Shown in pieces: positions 19,098 through 27,356 of a DNA stretch of 64,000 bases. A program made the translations under genes and the position numbers. Location of the stretch: positions 868,001 through 932,000 of the forward strand of contig NZ_LIVZ01000001.1 of the NCBI RefSeq assembly GCF_001905845.1. Direction: 5' to 3'. Numbering within the stretch: the first letter of the stretch is position 1; each line of letters opens with the position of its first letter. The notes under the pieces were generated by a model. It ran no database searches, was not told the DNA's origin, and saw only the letters and a program-made list of their open reading frames with translations. Source of the stretch: Streptomyces sp. TSRI0107 (GTDB lineage Bacteria; Actinomycetota; Actinomycetes; Streptomycetales; Streptomycetaceae).

Positions 19098-19419
19098 GGG
19101 CGGCGCGGGCGGCGGCGAGGTCCGGGTCGTGGTGTACCAGGCCGCGTACGACGAGGAACAGCTCGCCGCGGTCCGGGCCGCGTACCACGAGGTGAGCGAA
19201 CGGCTCGCGGGGGCGCCCGGCATGCTCGGCAACGAGCTGCTGCGCAGCCCCCACGACCCCACCGCGCTCGCCGTGCTGAGCCGCTGGGAGTCGCTGGCGG
19301 CGTTCCGGGCCTGGGAGGCCGGCCCGGACCACCGCCAGGACACCGCGCCGCTGCGGCCGTTCCGCGACGACCGCGGCGGCGCCCCCTTCGCCGTCTACGA
19401 GGTCGACGCGGCGTACTGA
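19087..19419 (+). CDS. ABM-family monooxygenase, copy B
   Basis: 110-aa protein with VRVVVYQAAYDEEQLAAVRAAYHEVSERL, PGMLGNELLRSPHDPTALAVLSRWESLAAFRAWE and FAVYEVDAAY, an ABM/EthD-like ferredoxin fold. It is less similar to copies A and C and has the classic ABM arrangement (GMLGNELLRS, LSRWES). ATG 19087 overlaps copy A by 11 nt. Likely another ring-oxidising enzyme or a partner subunit. Confidence 0.8.
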   Translation: MPGEGGAGGGEVRVVVYQAAYDEEQLAAVRAAYHEVSERLAGAPGMLGNELLRSPHDPTALAVLSRWESLAAFRAWEAGPDHRQDTAPLRPFRDDRGGAPFAVYEVDAAY

Positions 19420-19482
19420 GACAAGCGCGCCCGGCGCGAGACGAGTTCCTGAGGCTTAGCGACGTACGAGGAGTAAACCACC

Positions 19483-20358
19483 ATGACAGACCGCCAGTTG
19501 GCGTTCATCGGCCTCGGCAACATGGGCGGCGGCATGGCCCGGCGGCTGCTGGACACCGGGCACACCCTGACCGTCTTCAACCGGACCGCGGCCAAGGCCG
19601 CCCCGCTCGTCGAGGCCGGCGCACGGCTCGCCGACGCCCCGGAGCGGGCGGCGGCCGGGCACCAGCTCGTCATGCTCAGCCTGAGCGACGAAGCGGCCGT
19701 CGAGGAGATCCTGTTCGGCCGGGTCGTCCCGGTCCTGGCCCCCGGCACGGTCATCGTGGACACCTCCACGGTGTCCCCCGGCTACGCCCGCGAGGCCGCC
19801 GCCCGGCTGGCCGCCAAGGGCCTGCGCCGGGTCGAGGCCTGTGTCGTCGGCAACCCGCTCCAGGCCCGCAAGGGCGAGCTGCGGGTGTTCGTCTCCGGGA
19901 CCACCGAGGACCTCTACGAGGCGCGGCCCGTCCTGGAGGCCATCGGCAGCGAGGTCGTCCACCTGGGCGCCCCCGGCACCGCCGCCAGCATGAAGCTGAT
20001 CCTCAACCTGCTGCTCGGCGCGCAGGTCGCCGCCCTCGCCGAGGCCGTCGACTACGGCACCGCGGCCGGCCTGGACCGCGACCAGCTGATCGGCGTCGTC
20101 TCGGGCAGCGGCTTCAGCTCCCTGGTGATGCGGTTCCGCGCCGAACTGATGCTCAAGCGCACCTACGAGCCGGCCTTCTTCCGCTCCGAGCTGATGGAGA
20201 AGGACATCCGGATCGCGATGGAGGCGGCCGCCGAGCTCGGCACCGTCATGCCCGTCCTGGGCGCGGTGCGGGAGCGGTTCGCCCAGGTACTGGCCGCCGG
20301 TGACGGGGACAAGGACGCCTCCGTCCTGGTCGAACACCGGCCCGAGCAAGGAGGGTGA
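19483..20358 (+). CDS. 3-hydroxyisobutyrate-dehydrogenase-family NAD(P) oxidoreductase
   Basis: 291-aa beta-hydroxyacid dehydrogenase fold. N-terminal Rossmann motif AFIGLGNMGGGMARRLL; cofactor-specificity region VFNRTAAKA suggests NADPH; substrate-binding Thr/Ser in DTSTVSP; catalytic Lys in GTAASMKLILNLL is kept, so it is not an imine reductase of the Asp/Tyr type. It may reduce a keto or aldehyde group in a tailoring step; the substrate is unknown. ATG 19483 has AGGAG 10 nt upstream. It is followed 1 nt later by the FAD monooxygenase gene. Confidence 0.85.
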   Translation: MTDRQLAFIGLGNMGGGMARRLLDTGHTLTVFNRTAAKAAPLVEAGARLADAPERAAAGHQLVMLSLSDEAAVEEILFGRVVPVLAPGTVIVDTSTVSPGYAREAAARLAAKGLRRVEACVVGNPLQARKGELRVFVSGTTEDLYEARPVLEAIGSEVVHLGAPGTAASMKLILNLLLGAQVAALAEAVDYGTAAGLDRDQLIGVVSGSGFSSLVMRFRAELMLKRTYEPAFFRSELMEKDIRIAMEAAAELGTVMPVLGAVRERFAQVLAAGDGDKDASVLVEHRPEQGG

Positions 20359-20359
20359 C

Positions 20360-22054
20360 ATGCTCAGTACCACCCGGAGCACGCTCCGGAACACCGACGT
20401 CCTGGTGGTCGGCGGGGGGCTCGCAGGACTCTCGGCCGCCGTGTTCCTCGCCCAGCAGGGCGTGGACTGCCTGCTGATCGAGCGGCAGCCCGAGCTCTCC
20501 GGCCACCCCCGCGCCCGCGGCGTCCATCCGCGGGCCATGGAGCTGATGCGGGCCGCCGGCGTCGAGGACGAGATCCGGGCCATGCCCTCGGCCCGGACCC
20601 TCGCCCGCAACTCCGGCGTCATCGCGGCCCGTTCGCTGGCCGGACCCGAACTCGGCGCCCTCGACGAGAAGTACGTCATGGACGTCGGCGCCGACGTCGG
20701 CACGCTGTCCCCGACCGGCTGGTGTCTGTGCCACCAGGGCGAACTGGAGGACGTGCTGCGGGGCCGGGCCGAACGGCTCGGCGTCGCCCTGCGCTTCCAC
20801 AGCGAGCTGCTCTCCTTCACCCAGGACGGCCCCGCCGACGAGGAGATCACCGCCCGAGTCAGGGACCGCGTCACCGGCGCCGAGCGGACCGTCAAGGCCC
20901 GCTACCTCGTCGCCGCGGACGGCGCGCACAGCGGGATCCGGGACTCGCTCGGCATCCCCTTCGAGGGAGAGGCACTCGGCCACTACGTCAACGTGCACTT
21001 CCGGGCCGACCTCACCGAGCAGCTCGCCGGCCGCCGGTTCCTGATGTGCTACACGTTCAACGAGCAGGTGCGCGGCGCCCTGATGCCGCTGGACAACGCC
21101 ACCGACTGGCTGCTGCACATCGCCTGCGACCCCGCCGTGACCGACCTGGAGTCGTACACCGAGGAGCGGTGCGCCGAACTCGTCCGGGCCGCCGCCGGCG
21201 TACCGGACCTCAGCCCCCGGATCCTGTCCGTCTCCCCCTGGGAGGGCGCCGCCCGCACCGCGGAGCGCTTCCGCGACGGACGGGTCTTCCTGGTCGGGGA
21301 CGCCGCGCACGTCATGCCGCCCAGCGGCGGCTTCGGCTCCAGCACCGGCATCCAGGACGCGCACAACCTGGCCTGGAAGCTCGCCGCCGTCCTCGACGGC
21401 TGGGCCGGTCCTGAACTGCTCGACAGCTACGACGAGGAACGCCGGCCGATCAGCGTGGCCACCGTCGAGCAGGCCGTCCTGCGCTCCCAGGACCGGCCGC
21501 GGCTCGCCGACGAGCCCGGGGAGCGGCAGCCGGCGCATCCGGGCATCGTCGAGGACCCCCTCGTCTGGCTGTCCTGGCGGTACCGCTCCTCGGCCGTGAC
21601 CGCCTGGGACGAGGGCGTCCTGCCCGGCTACGGCGTCTGGTCCGCGGAGAACGACGGACGGCCCGGCAGCCGGGCCCCGCACCTGCGGCTGCGCCGGGGC
21701 GGCGCCGAACTGTCCGTGCTGGACCTGTTCGGCTCCCGCCCGGTGCTGCTCACCGGGCCCGACAACCGGGCCTGGCGGGAGGCGGCCCCGGCGGTCTCCC
21801 ACGAACTGGGGGTGCCGCTGGAGGTGTACGGCATCGGCGCGGAGCTGACCGATGTCGAGGACCGCTGGCCGGAGCGGTACGGCGTGACGGCGCAGGGCGC
21901 GGTGCTGGTACGGCCCGACGGGGTCGTCGCCTGGCGCTGCGCGGACGCGCCGGTCTTCGCCCGCAACACGCTGCGCGCGGTCGTGACGCGGCTGCTCGGG
22001 CGGGACGGCACGAACGCGGCGACGACCGACGAGGGAAGGGACGGACGACGGTGA
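20360..22054 (+). CDS. FAD-dependent aromatic hydroxylase, copy 1
   Basis: 564-aa class A flavoprotein monooxygenase. FAD-binding GxGxxG is VLVVGGGLAGLSAAVFLAQ at the N-terminus; the DG motif is YLVAADGAHSGIRDSLG; the second FAD motif is FLVGDAAHVMPPSGGFGSS. A C-terminal thioredoxin-like domain is typical of the polyketide hydroxylase group (PgaE, RdmE, MtmOIV). It would hydroxylate or cleave an aromatic ring using NADPH and oxygen. ATG 20360 has GGAGGG upstream; the 3' end overlaps the next gene. A paralogue is at 28996. Confidence 0.9.
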   Translation: MLSTTRSTLRNTDVLVVGGGLAGLSAAVFLAQQGVDCLLIERQPELSGHPRARGVHPRAMELMRAAGVEDEIRAMPSARTLARNSGVIAARSLAGPELGALDEKYVMDVGADVGTLSPTGWCLCHQGELEDVLRGRAERLGVALRFHSELLSFTQDGPADEEITARVRDRVTGAERTVKARYLVAADGAHSGIRDSLGIPFEGEALGHYVNVHFRADLTEQLAGRRFLMCYTFNEQVRGALMPLDNATDWLLHIACDPAVTDLESYTEERCAELVRAAAGVPDLSPRILSVSPWEGAARTAERFRDGRVFLVGDAAHVMPPSGGFGSSTGIQDAHNLAWKLAAVLDGWAGPELLDSYDEERRPISVATVEQAVLRSQDRPRLADEPGERQPAHPGIVEDPLVWLSWRYRSSAVTAWDEGVLPGYGVWSAENDGRPGSRAPHLRLRRGGAELSVLDLFGSRPVLLTGPDNRAWREAAPAVSHELGVPLEVYGIGAELTDVEDRWPERYGVTAQGAVLVRPDGVVAWRCADAPVFARNTLRAVVTRLLGRDGTNAATTDEGRDGRR

Positions 22055-22353
22055 CGCACAGGGTGATCCTCCGCATGGAGGTCTTCCCGGAGATGGCCAT
22101 GGACTTCGAACGGACGTGGCGGGAGGTGGGGGAGTCGATCTCCCGGGAGCCGGACAACCTCGGTCAGACGCTGGTGCGGGACACCGAGGAGGAGGGCGTG
22201 TACTGGGTGCTCAGCGACTGGACGTCCGAGGACCGCTTCCGCGCCTTCGAGGTGAGCGAGCGGCACCTGGCGCACCGGCTGAAGCTGAAACCGTACCGCA
22301 GGGGCGGGGCGATGCACGTCACCGAGGTGATCCGCGAGATCGCCCCGGCCTGA
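22051..22353 (+). CDS. ABM-family monooxygenase, copy C
   Basis: 100-aa protein: HRVILRMEVFPEMAMDFERTWREVG, YWVLSDWTSEDRFRAFEVSERHLAHRL and YRRGGAMHVTEVIREI. Close paralogue of copy A at 18777. GTG start overlaps the hydroxylase stop by 4 nt. It is the last gene of the long core operon that began at 13732 and is followed by a strong bidirectional hairpin. Confidence 0.82.
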   Translation: MTHRVILRMEVFPEMAMDFERTWREVGESISREPDNLGQTLVRDTEEEGVYWVLSDWTSEDRFRAFEVSERHLAHRLKLKPYRRGGAMHVTEVIREIAPA

Positions 22354-22471
22354 CGCCGGGCCCCGAAGGGCGCCGCCGCGAGGGACATCCTTCGCGGTGG
22401 CGCCCTTCGCCGTGCGGGGAGCGCCGTAGGGGGTGTGCGTGTGATGCGGCTGCGGGCCGGTGGGGGGCGTT

Positions 22472-22541
22472 CGCGCAGTTCCCCGCGCCCCTTGAGGTGG
22501 GCCCACTGGCCCGGCCTGAAAGGGGCGCGGGGAACTGCGCG
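22472..22541. terminator. Bidirectional hairpin terminator and dispersed repeat
   Basis: Perfect 22-bp inverted repeat (22472-22493 with 22520-22541), 26-nt loop, between two convergent genes ending at 22353 and 22637. Its right flank is related, in reverse, to the repeat at 13059, so it belongs to the same intergenic family. Confidence 0.8.
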
Positions 22542-22636
22542 ACCAGCCACACACGACCCGCACCCCGCAGCCGGTCCGAACCCAGCGCTTCGCCCCCGGC
22601 CGAAGACGACGACCGGGGGCGGCGGGAGCCGCGGGC

Positions 22637-24094
22637 TCAGTGCGGCTGATGCTCGCGTACCGGCGTCCGGGGGACGGGGGTCTCGGCGGGCCGGGCCGGC
22701 CGGGGCAGGCCGAAGCGCAGGAGGCCCAGCGCCAGGACGTACATCACGAGCTGGCAGCCGAGGGCCCAGCCCACCGCCCGGACGGAGTCCGTCGCGCCGG
22801 CCGCCAGGCCGTAGAACACCGAGCCCACCAGGGCGACTCCGAACGCGTTGCCGATCTGGCCGAACGTGGAGAACACCCCGCTCGCCGAACCGATGCCGCC
22901 GTGGGGCATCGCGGAGAGCGTGATGTTGTACAGCGGGGGGCTCAGCAGGCCCATCCCCGCCCCGCACAGCACCAGGCCGGGCAGGATGTGCAGCGGGCGC
23001 AGGTCCAGGCCGCGGTCCACGCTCTGCCAGAGCAGGACGGTGGTGCCCACGGCCATCAGCAGCGCGCCGCACTCCAGCATGGGGCGCCCCAGACGTCCGG
23101 TCAGCGGCACCGACGCGCCCGAGGCGACCGCCGCCGACAGGGCGAAGGGCAGCAGGGTGAACCCCGCCTCCTTCGCGCTGTAGCCGAGGCCGTCCTGCAG
23201 ATGGACGACGTAGACCAGGAAGAACGAGGCCACCGCGCCCAGCACCAGGAAGTTCACCGCGGCGCCGGCCGGGAAGGCCCGCCCGCGGAAGAGGCCCGGC
23301 GCGAGCAGCGGGGTGCGTCCGGCGCGTTCGGCCCGGCGCTGCAACGGCGCCAGCAGCGCGAGCACCCCCACGCCGACCAGGGCCACCGGCATCAGCAGCA
23401 GCGGGTGACCGGTCTCGCGGCCCTGCACGAGCGGGACCAGCAGCAGCAACAGGCCGGCGGTGGCCACGGCCACACCGACCAGGTCCAGGCGGGGTGCCCG
23501 CTGCGCCCGCTCGGCGGGCAGCCAGCGCGCGGCGAGCACCAGGGCGACCGCGCCCACGGGCAGGTTGACGAGGAACACGGCACGCCAGCCGAGGCCGAAC
23601 AGGTCGGCGTGGGCGAGCAGCCCGCCGAGCACGGGCCCGCCGCAGGTGGCGGCGGCGATCACGGCGGCCTGCACCCCGAACGCCGGGCCGCGCCGCTCCT
23701 TGGGGAACAACAGGATGATCACCGGGGCGATCTGCGGGGCCAGCAGGGCCGCCGACAGCCCCTGGAGCACACGCGCGGCGACGAGCACCCCGGCGTTCGG
23801 CGCGGCCGCGCACAGCGCCGACGCCAGGGTGAACGCGACGATGCCCCACAGCACCAGGGGGCGGCGCCCGTACGCGTCGCCCAGCCGGCCGGCGGTCACC
23901 AGCAGCAGCGCGAAGGCGAGGCTGTAGCCGGCCAGCAGCCACTGCACGGCCGCGTCGGACGCGCCGAGTCCGTCCTGGATCGACGGTGCCGCGATGCTCA
24001 CCACGGTCACGTCGAAGGTGTGCAGGAATCCTGCGAGCAGGACCGCACCGAGCGCGAGCCAGGAGCTCCGCGGCACGGTCGGGTGGGTGGTCAC
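22637..24094 (-). CDS. MFS drug exporter, DHA2 (14-TM) family
   Basis: 485-aa transporter beginning with SSWLALGAVLLAGFLHTFDVTVVSIAAPSIQ, the typical opening of EmrB/QacA exporters, and containing LVTAGRLGDAYGRRPLVLWG (loop 2-3 motif A) and GGPVLGGLLA (motif C of antiporters). About 14 hydrophobic segments. Probably exports the polyketide and gives self-protection. GTG 24094 has AGGAGG about 6 nt upstream; an in-frame ATG at 24148 has none. A three-copy SARP box lies 51 nt upstream on the same strand. Confidence 0.9.
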   Translation of the reverse strand: MTTHPTVPRSSWLALGAVLLAGFLHTFDVTVVSIAAPSIQDGLGASDAAVQWLLAGYSLAFALLLVTAGRLGDAYGRRPLVLWGIVAFTLASALCAAAPNAGVLVAARVLQGLSAALLAPQIAPVIILLFPKERRGPAFGVQAAVIAAATCGGPVLGGLLAHADLFGLGWRAVFLVNLPVGAVALVLAARWLPAERAQRAPRLDLVGVAVATAGLLLLLVPLVQGRETGHPLLLMPVALVGVGVLALLAPLQRRAERAGRTPLLAPGLFRGRAFPAGAAVNFLVLGAVASFFLVYVVHLQDGLGYSAKEAGFTLLPFALSAAVASGASVPLTGRLGRPMLECGALLMAVGTTVLLWQSVDRGLDLRPLHILPGLVLCGAGMGLLSPPLYNITLSAMPHGGIGSASGVFSTFGQIGNAFGVALVGSVFYGLAAGATDSVRAVGWALGCQLVMYVLALGLLRFGLPRPARPAETPVPRTPVREHQPH

Positions 24095-24144
24095 GTACGC
24101 CTCCTGGAAGTCCGACTTGAGGTCGCGGCCACTGTCCGCAGGAA

Positions 24145-24173
24145 CCACGGAGGACGGCTCGAGGATCGTTCGA
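24145..24173 (-). promoter_or_regulatory. SARP box for the MFS exporter
   Basis: On the minus strand, heptamers TCGAACG (24173), TCGAGCC (24162) and TCCGTGG (24151) at exact 11-bp spacing, 51 nt from the exporter start. Confidence 0.62.
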
Positions 24174-24209
24174 CGGCCCGGCCGCGCGGCCTGCGCTGTC
24201 CACCGCCGC

Positions 24210-24238
24210 TCTAGCGGGGTGCGTCCGGGGCGCGACCG
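24210..24238 (+). promoter_or_regulatory. Weak SARP-like repeats upstream of the first asparagine-synthetase-like gene
   Basis: TCTAGCG (24210), GCGTCCG (24221) and GCGACCG (24232) keep the 11-bp period and point toward GTG 24311, but the last two match TCGAGCG poorly. Low confidence. Confidence 0.3.
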
Positions 24239-24310
24239 TGCGCCCGGATGCTGCCGGTGACCTTCAGACGCAGTCAGAACGCAACTTCACGTGGGAACAG
24301 AGGTGACGCC

Positions 24311-26146
24311 GTGTCCGGGCTCGTTGGCTGGATCGACTTCGAAAGGGACCTGCGCAGGCATCGGCCGGTCGTCACGGCGATGGCGTCCACGCTGGCGCAG
24401 CGCGGGCCGGACGGGGAGGCGGTGTGGACCGGCGAGCACGCCGCGCTCGGCGCCCGGCTGCTGCACCTCGACGGACTGACGGACGAGCAGCCGTTCGTGC
24501 TGCCCGCCGGCGAGCACGACATCGTGGCCTGTGTCACCGGCTGGCCGACCGGCACCGAGGCGGTGCGCGCCGACCTGGCCGCCGCCGGGGTGCGGGTGCC
24601 GGCGTCGGCCGGGCCGACGGCCCTGGTCGCGCACGCCTACCGCGAGTGGGGCGACGGCTTCCTGCCCCGGCTCACCGGCGCCTGGGCGGTGGCGATCTGG
24701 GACGGCCGCACCGAGGAGATGGTTCTCGCCCGTGACCACCTCGGCGGCCAGCCCCTGTACTGGACCCGCACCTCCACCGGCATGGTGTTCGGCTCCGAGC
24801 GCAAGGTGCTGCTCGCCCACCCCGAGGTGGACCCGGTCGTCGACGCGGCCGGACTGCGCGAGGCGGTGTCCCAGGCGCTGCCGCACGGCGGCATCTTCTC
24901 CGGTTTCGACCGGGTCGGCGCCGCCGAGATCGCCCGCTGGGGCCGCGACGGTCTCAAGCGCCGCAAGTACTGGGGCATCAGCACCCAGCCGCACACCGAC
25001 GACTACGACACGACCGTCGCCCGGGTGCGCGAGATCCTGGCGCGCAGCGTCGAGGACAACCTGACCGAGGACCCGTCCCAGATGCTGGTGATGCTCTCGG
25101 GCGGCGCCGACTCCTCCGCCGTGGCGGGCCTGGCCGCGGACTCGCTGGCCCGTTCGCAGAGCGGCAGCCTGCGCGCGTTCACCATCGAGTTCCGCAGCAG
25201 CGAGTTCCGCGCGGACGTCATGCGCAGCACCCACGACACGCCGTTCGCCACCGAGGTCGCCACGCACATCGGCGCCGACCACACCCTGGTGGAGCTGGAG
25301 ACCGGTGACATCCTCGACCCGATCGTGCGGGTCGGGATGCTGAAGTCGAAGGACTTCCCCACCCGCCAGTACGACATGGACACCGCCCAGTACCTGACGG
25401 TGCAGCGCGCCGCGCAGGAGGGCTGCAAGGTGGTCTTCGCCGGGTACGGCGGCGACAAGTACTTCCAGGGCGCCACCTGGTTCACGCACAAGGACCTGGT
25501 GCTGTCCGGGACCTTCCCCTGGGTGGCGCTCGCCCAGAAGTTCGGCGCCGCCAACGGCTTCGGCACCGGCCTGTTCAACGCCGACGCGCTCGCCGCGCTC
25601 GACTTCCCGACGTACTACCGCGACGTGTACTCCACCGCGGTCGCCGAGGTCGAGTACCTGCCCGAGGAGGACGAGTGGCAGCGCCACATGCGGCGCGTCG
25701 CCTACCTGATGAACACCCGCTTCGGCATCGACGCGGGCTCCTACTCGGCGGCCGGCCTCCAGCTGCGTACGCCGATCAACCACCCGGAGCTCGTCCAGTA
25801 CGCGTACAACATCCCCAACGAGATGCACAACCGGCGCGGCATCGAGAAGGGCATCCTGCGCGCGGCCGTCGCCGACCTGCTGCCGGAGTCGGTGCTCAAC
25901 CGGCACCGCAGCGCCTCCCCGGTGTCGAACCACCCCGACTACCCGGCCGGTCTGCAGCGGGCCATGAAGGCGGTGCTCGCCGACCCGGACGCGCCGGTGC
26001 GGCAGATCATGGACGTGGAGGCGGCCGGTGCGGTCGCGGCGAGCCTGGAGCGGCTGACCAAGGACCGGATGGCCCGGGCCGACGTGGAGCTGATGCTCCA
26101 GCTGAACCTGTGGCTGGACCACTACCGGGTGAGGCTCGCGCTGTGA
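24311..26146 (+). CDS. Asparagine-synthetase-like amide ligase lacking glutaminase Cys, copy 1
   Basis: 611-aa class II amidotransferase/AsnB-like protein. An N-terminal Ntn domain (residues ~1-190) keeps QRGPDGE but the chain starts V-S-G-L-V-G-W; the Cys2 nucleophile of glutamine-dependent enzymes is Ser. The C-terminal synthetase domain has the ATP-binding MLSGGADSSAV. The usual GEGxDE loop reads GYGGDK, losing both Glu residues. It is therefore unlikely to use glutamine and may join an amine or amino acid to a carboxyl on the polyketide, as PdmN does in pradimicin. GTG 24311 gives the family N-terminus. Its stop overlaps the peptidase start, a tight pair. A paralogue is at 30857. Confidence 0.85.
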   Translation: MSGLVGWIDFERDLRRHRPVVTAMASTLAQRGPDGEAVWTGEHAALGARLLHLDGLTDEQPFVLPAGEHDIVACVTGWPTGTEAVRADLAAAGVRVPASAGPTALVAHAYREWGDGFLPRLTGAWAVAIWDGRTEEMVLARDHLGGQPLYWTRTSTGMVFGSERKVLLAHPEVDPVVDAAGLREAVSQALPHGGIFSGFDRVGAAEIARWGRDGLKRRKYWGISTQPHTDDYDTTVARVREILARSVEDNLTEDPSQMLVMLSGGADSSAVAGLAADSLARSQSGSLRAFTIEFRSSEFRADVMRSTHDTPFATEVATHIGADHTLVELETGDILDPIVRVGMLKSKDFPTRQYDMDTAQYLTVQRAAQEGCKVVFAGYGGDKYFQGATWFTHKDLVLSGTFPWVALAQKFGAANGFGTGLFNADALAALDFPTYYRDVYSTAVAEVEYLPEEDEWQRHMRRVAYLMNTRFGIDAGSYSAAGLQLRTPINHPELVQYAYNIPNEMHNRRGIEKGILRAAVADLLPESVLNRHRSASPVSNHPDYPAGLQRAMKAVLADPDAPVRQIMDVEAAGAVAASLERLTKDRMARADVELMLQLNLWLDHYRVRLAL

Positions 26147-27348
26147 CCGCCGACGGTTCGCGCGCCCGGCGCCTCGCCCGGCACCTGGACGAGGCGGGCC
26201 TGGACGTCCTGGTCGCCACGTCGGCGGAGAACGTGCTGTACCTGACGGGGATCTCCAGCGTCGGCGGCCAGAACCACCCGTACAGCAGCCGCGCGCTGGC
26301 CGTGGTGACCCGGGACCGCCCGGACGCCCCGTACTTCGCCAGCTCGCGCGGCGACGTCGACCAGTTCCTGGACGCCACGACCGCGCTGAGCGGCGTCGTC
26401 GCCTACGGGACGTTCCACCGCGAGCTTCCGGAGGGGCTGGAACTCACCCCGCGCGAGGAGCGGTTCAAGGAGATCGGGGTGGACGCCCCGCCCGCGCCGG
26501 ACGCCCTGGGCGCCCTGGTGCGGATCCTCACCGAGGCCGGGCTGGCGAACGCGCGGGTCGGCGTGGACGAGAACGCCGCCCCGCTCGGCTTCCTCGACCG
26601 GCTCGCCGAGGCCCTGCCGGGCGCCGCGGTGCGCCCCGCCGCGGCCGTGCTCCAGCAGGTCCGCAAGGTCAAGACGGAGGCGGAGACCCACCGGATCGCC
26701 GAGGCCGCGGCCATCGCGGAGTCCGGGATCCGGGCCGCCCTGGGCATCGCCGCCGAGGGCGTCACCGAGCGGGACATGGTGCGGGAGTTCGAGACGGCCG
26801 TCGCGCGGGCGGGCGGCCGCCCGCGGTTCACCCTGATCAAGTTCGGCCGGGACGGGGTGCTGGGACAGACCCGGCCGTCGGACACCCGGCTGCGGCGCGG
26901 CGACTCGATCTGGTTCGACGTGGGCTGCACCTGGCGCGGCTACTGGTCCGACATCGCCCGGACCGCCTGCCTGGGCGAGCCCGCGCCCCGGCTGGCCGCG
27001 GTGTACGCGGCGATGCTGGCGGGCGAGCAGGCCGCGCTGGACGGCGCCAAGGCCGGCATGACGGGCGGCGAGCTGTTCGACCGCACCGTGGAGGCGGTAC
27101 GGGCGGCCGGTGTGCCGCACTACCGCAGGCACCACGTCGGTCACGGCATCGGCGCGGAGATCTACGAGCCGGTCCTCCTCACGCCCGGCAACGGGGACGT
27201 GATCGAGGAGGGAACCGTCGTCAATTCCGAGACGCCGTACTACGAGTTCGGCCTCGGCGGCGTCCACGTAGAGGACCCCTTTGTCGTCGAGTCCGACGGC
27301 AACCGGCTCCTGACCACGCTGGACCGCTCGCTCATCGTCATCGACTAG
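26143..27348 (+). CDS. M24-family metallopeptidase (Xaa-Pro aminopeptidase/creatinase fold)
   Basis: 401-aa enzyme. A creatinase-type N-terminal domain (residues ~1-170) precedes a pita-bread domain with all five metal ligands visible: Asp in WFDVGCTW, Asp in YWSDIART, His in HVGHGIG, Glu in NSETPYYE and Glu in HVEDPFVV. It would hydrolyse an amide or peptide bond with two metal ions. The GTG start overlaps the stop of the amide ligase by 4 nt, so the two products are made together, suggesting build-and-trim chemistry on an amino acid attached to the polyketide (inference). It could alternatively be a nonproteolytic creatinase-like enzyme. Confidence 0.85.
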   Translation: MTADGSRARRLARHLDEAGLDVLVATSAENVLYLTGISSVGGQNHPYSSRALAVVTRDRPDAPYFASSRGDVDQFLDATTALSGVVAYGTFHRELPEGLELTPREERFKEIGVDAPPAPDALGALVRILTEAGLANARVGVDENAAPLGFLDRLAEALPGAAVRPAAAVLQQVRKVKTEAETHRIAEAAAIAESGIRAALGIAAEGVTERDMVREFETAVARAGGRPRFTLIKFGRDGVLGQTRPSDTRLRRGDSIWFDVGCTWRGYWSDIARTACLGEPAPRLAAVYAAMLAGEQAALDGAKAGMTGGELFDRTVEAVRAAGVPHYRRHHVGHGIGAEIYEPVLLTPGNGDVIEEGTVVNSETPYYEFGLGGVHVEDPFVVESDGNRLLTTLDRSLIVID

Positions 27349-27356
27349 GAAGGCAC

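Noticed and set aside
19420..19482. SARP box before the 3-hydroxyisobutyrate-dehydrogenase-like gene
   Set aside because: GCGAG, ACGAG and TGAGG-like words occur but not at 11-bp spacing; the gene is probably read through from the core operon.
19483..20358. Imine reductase
   Set aside because: The catalytic Lys of hydroxyacid dehydrogenases is present (GTAASMKL); typical imine reductases have Asp or Tyr there.
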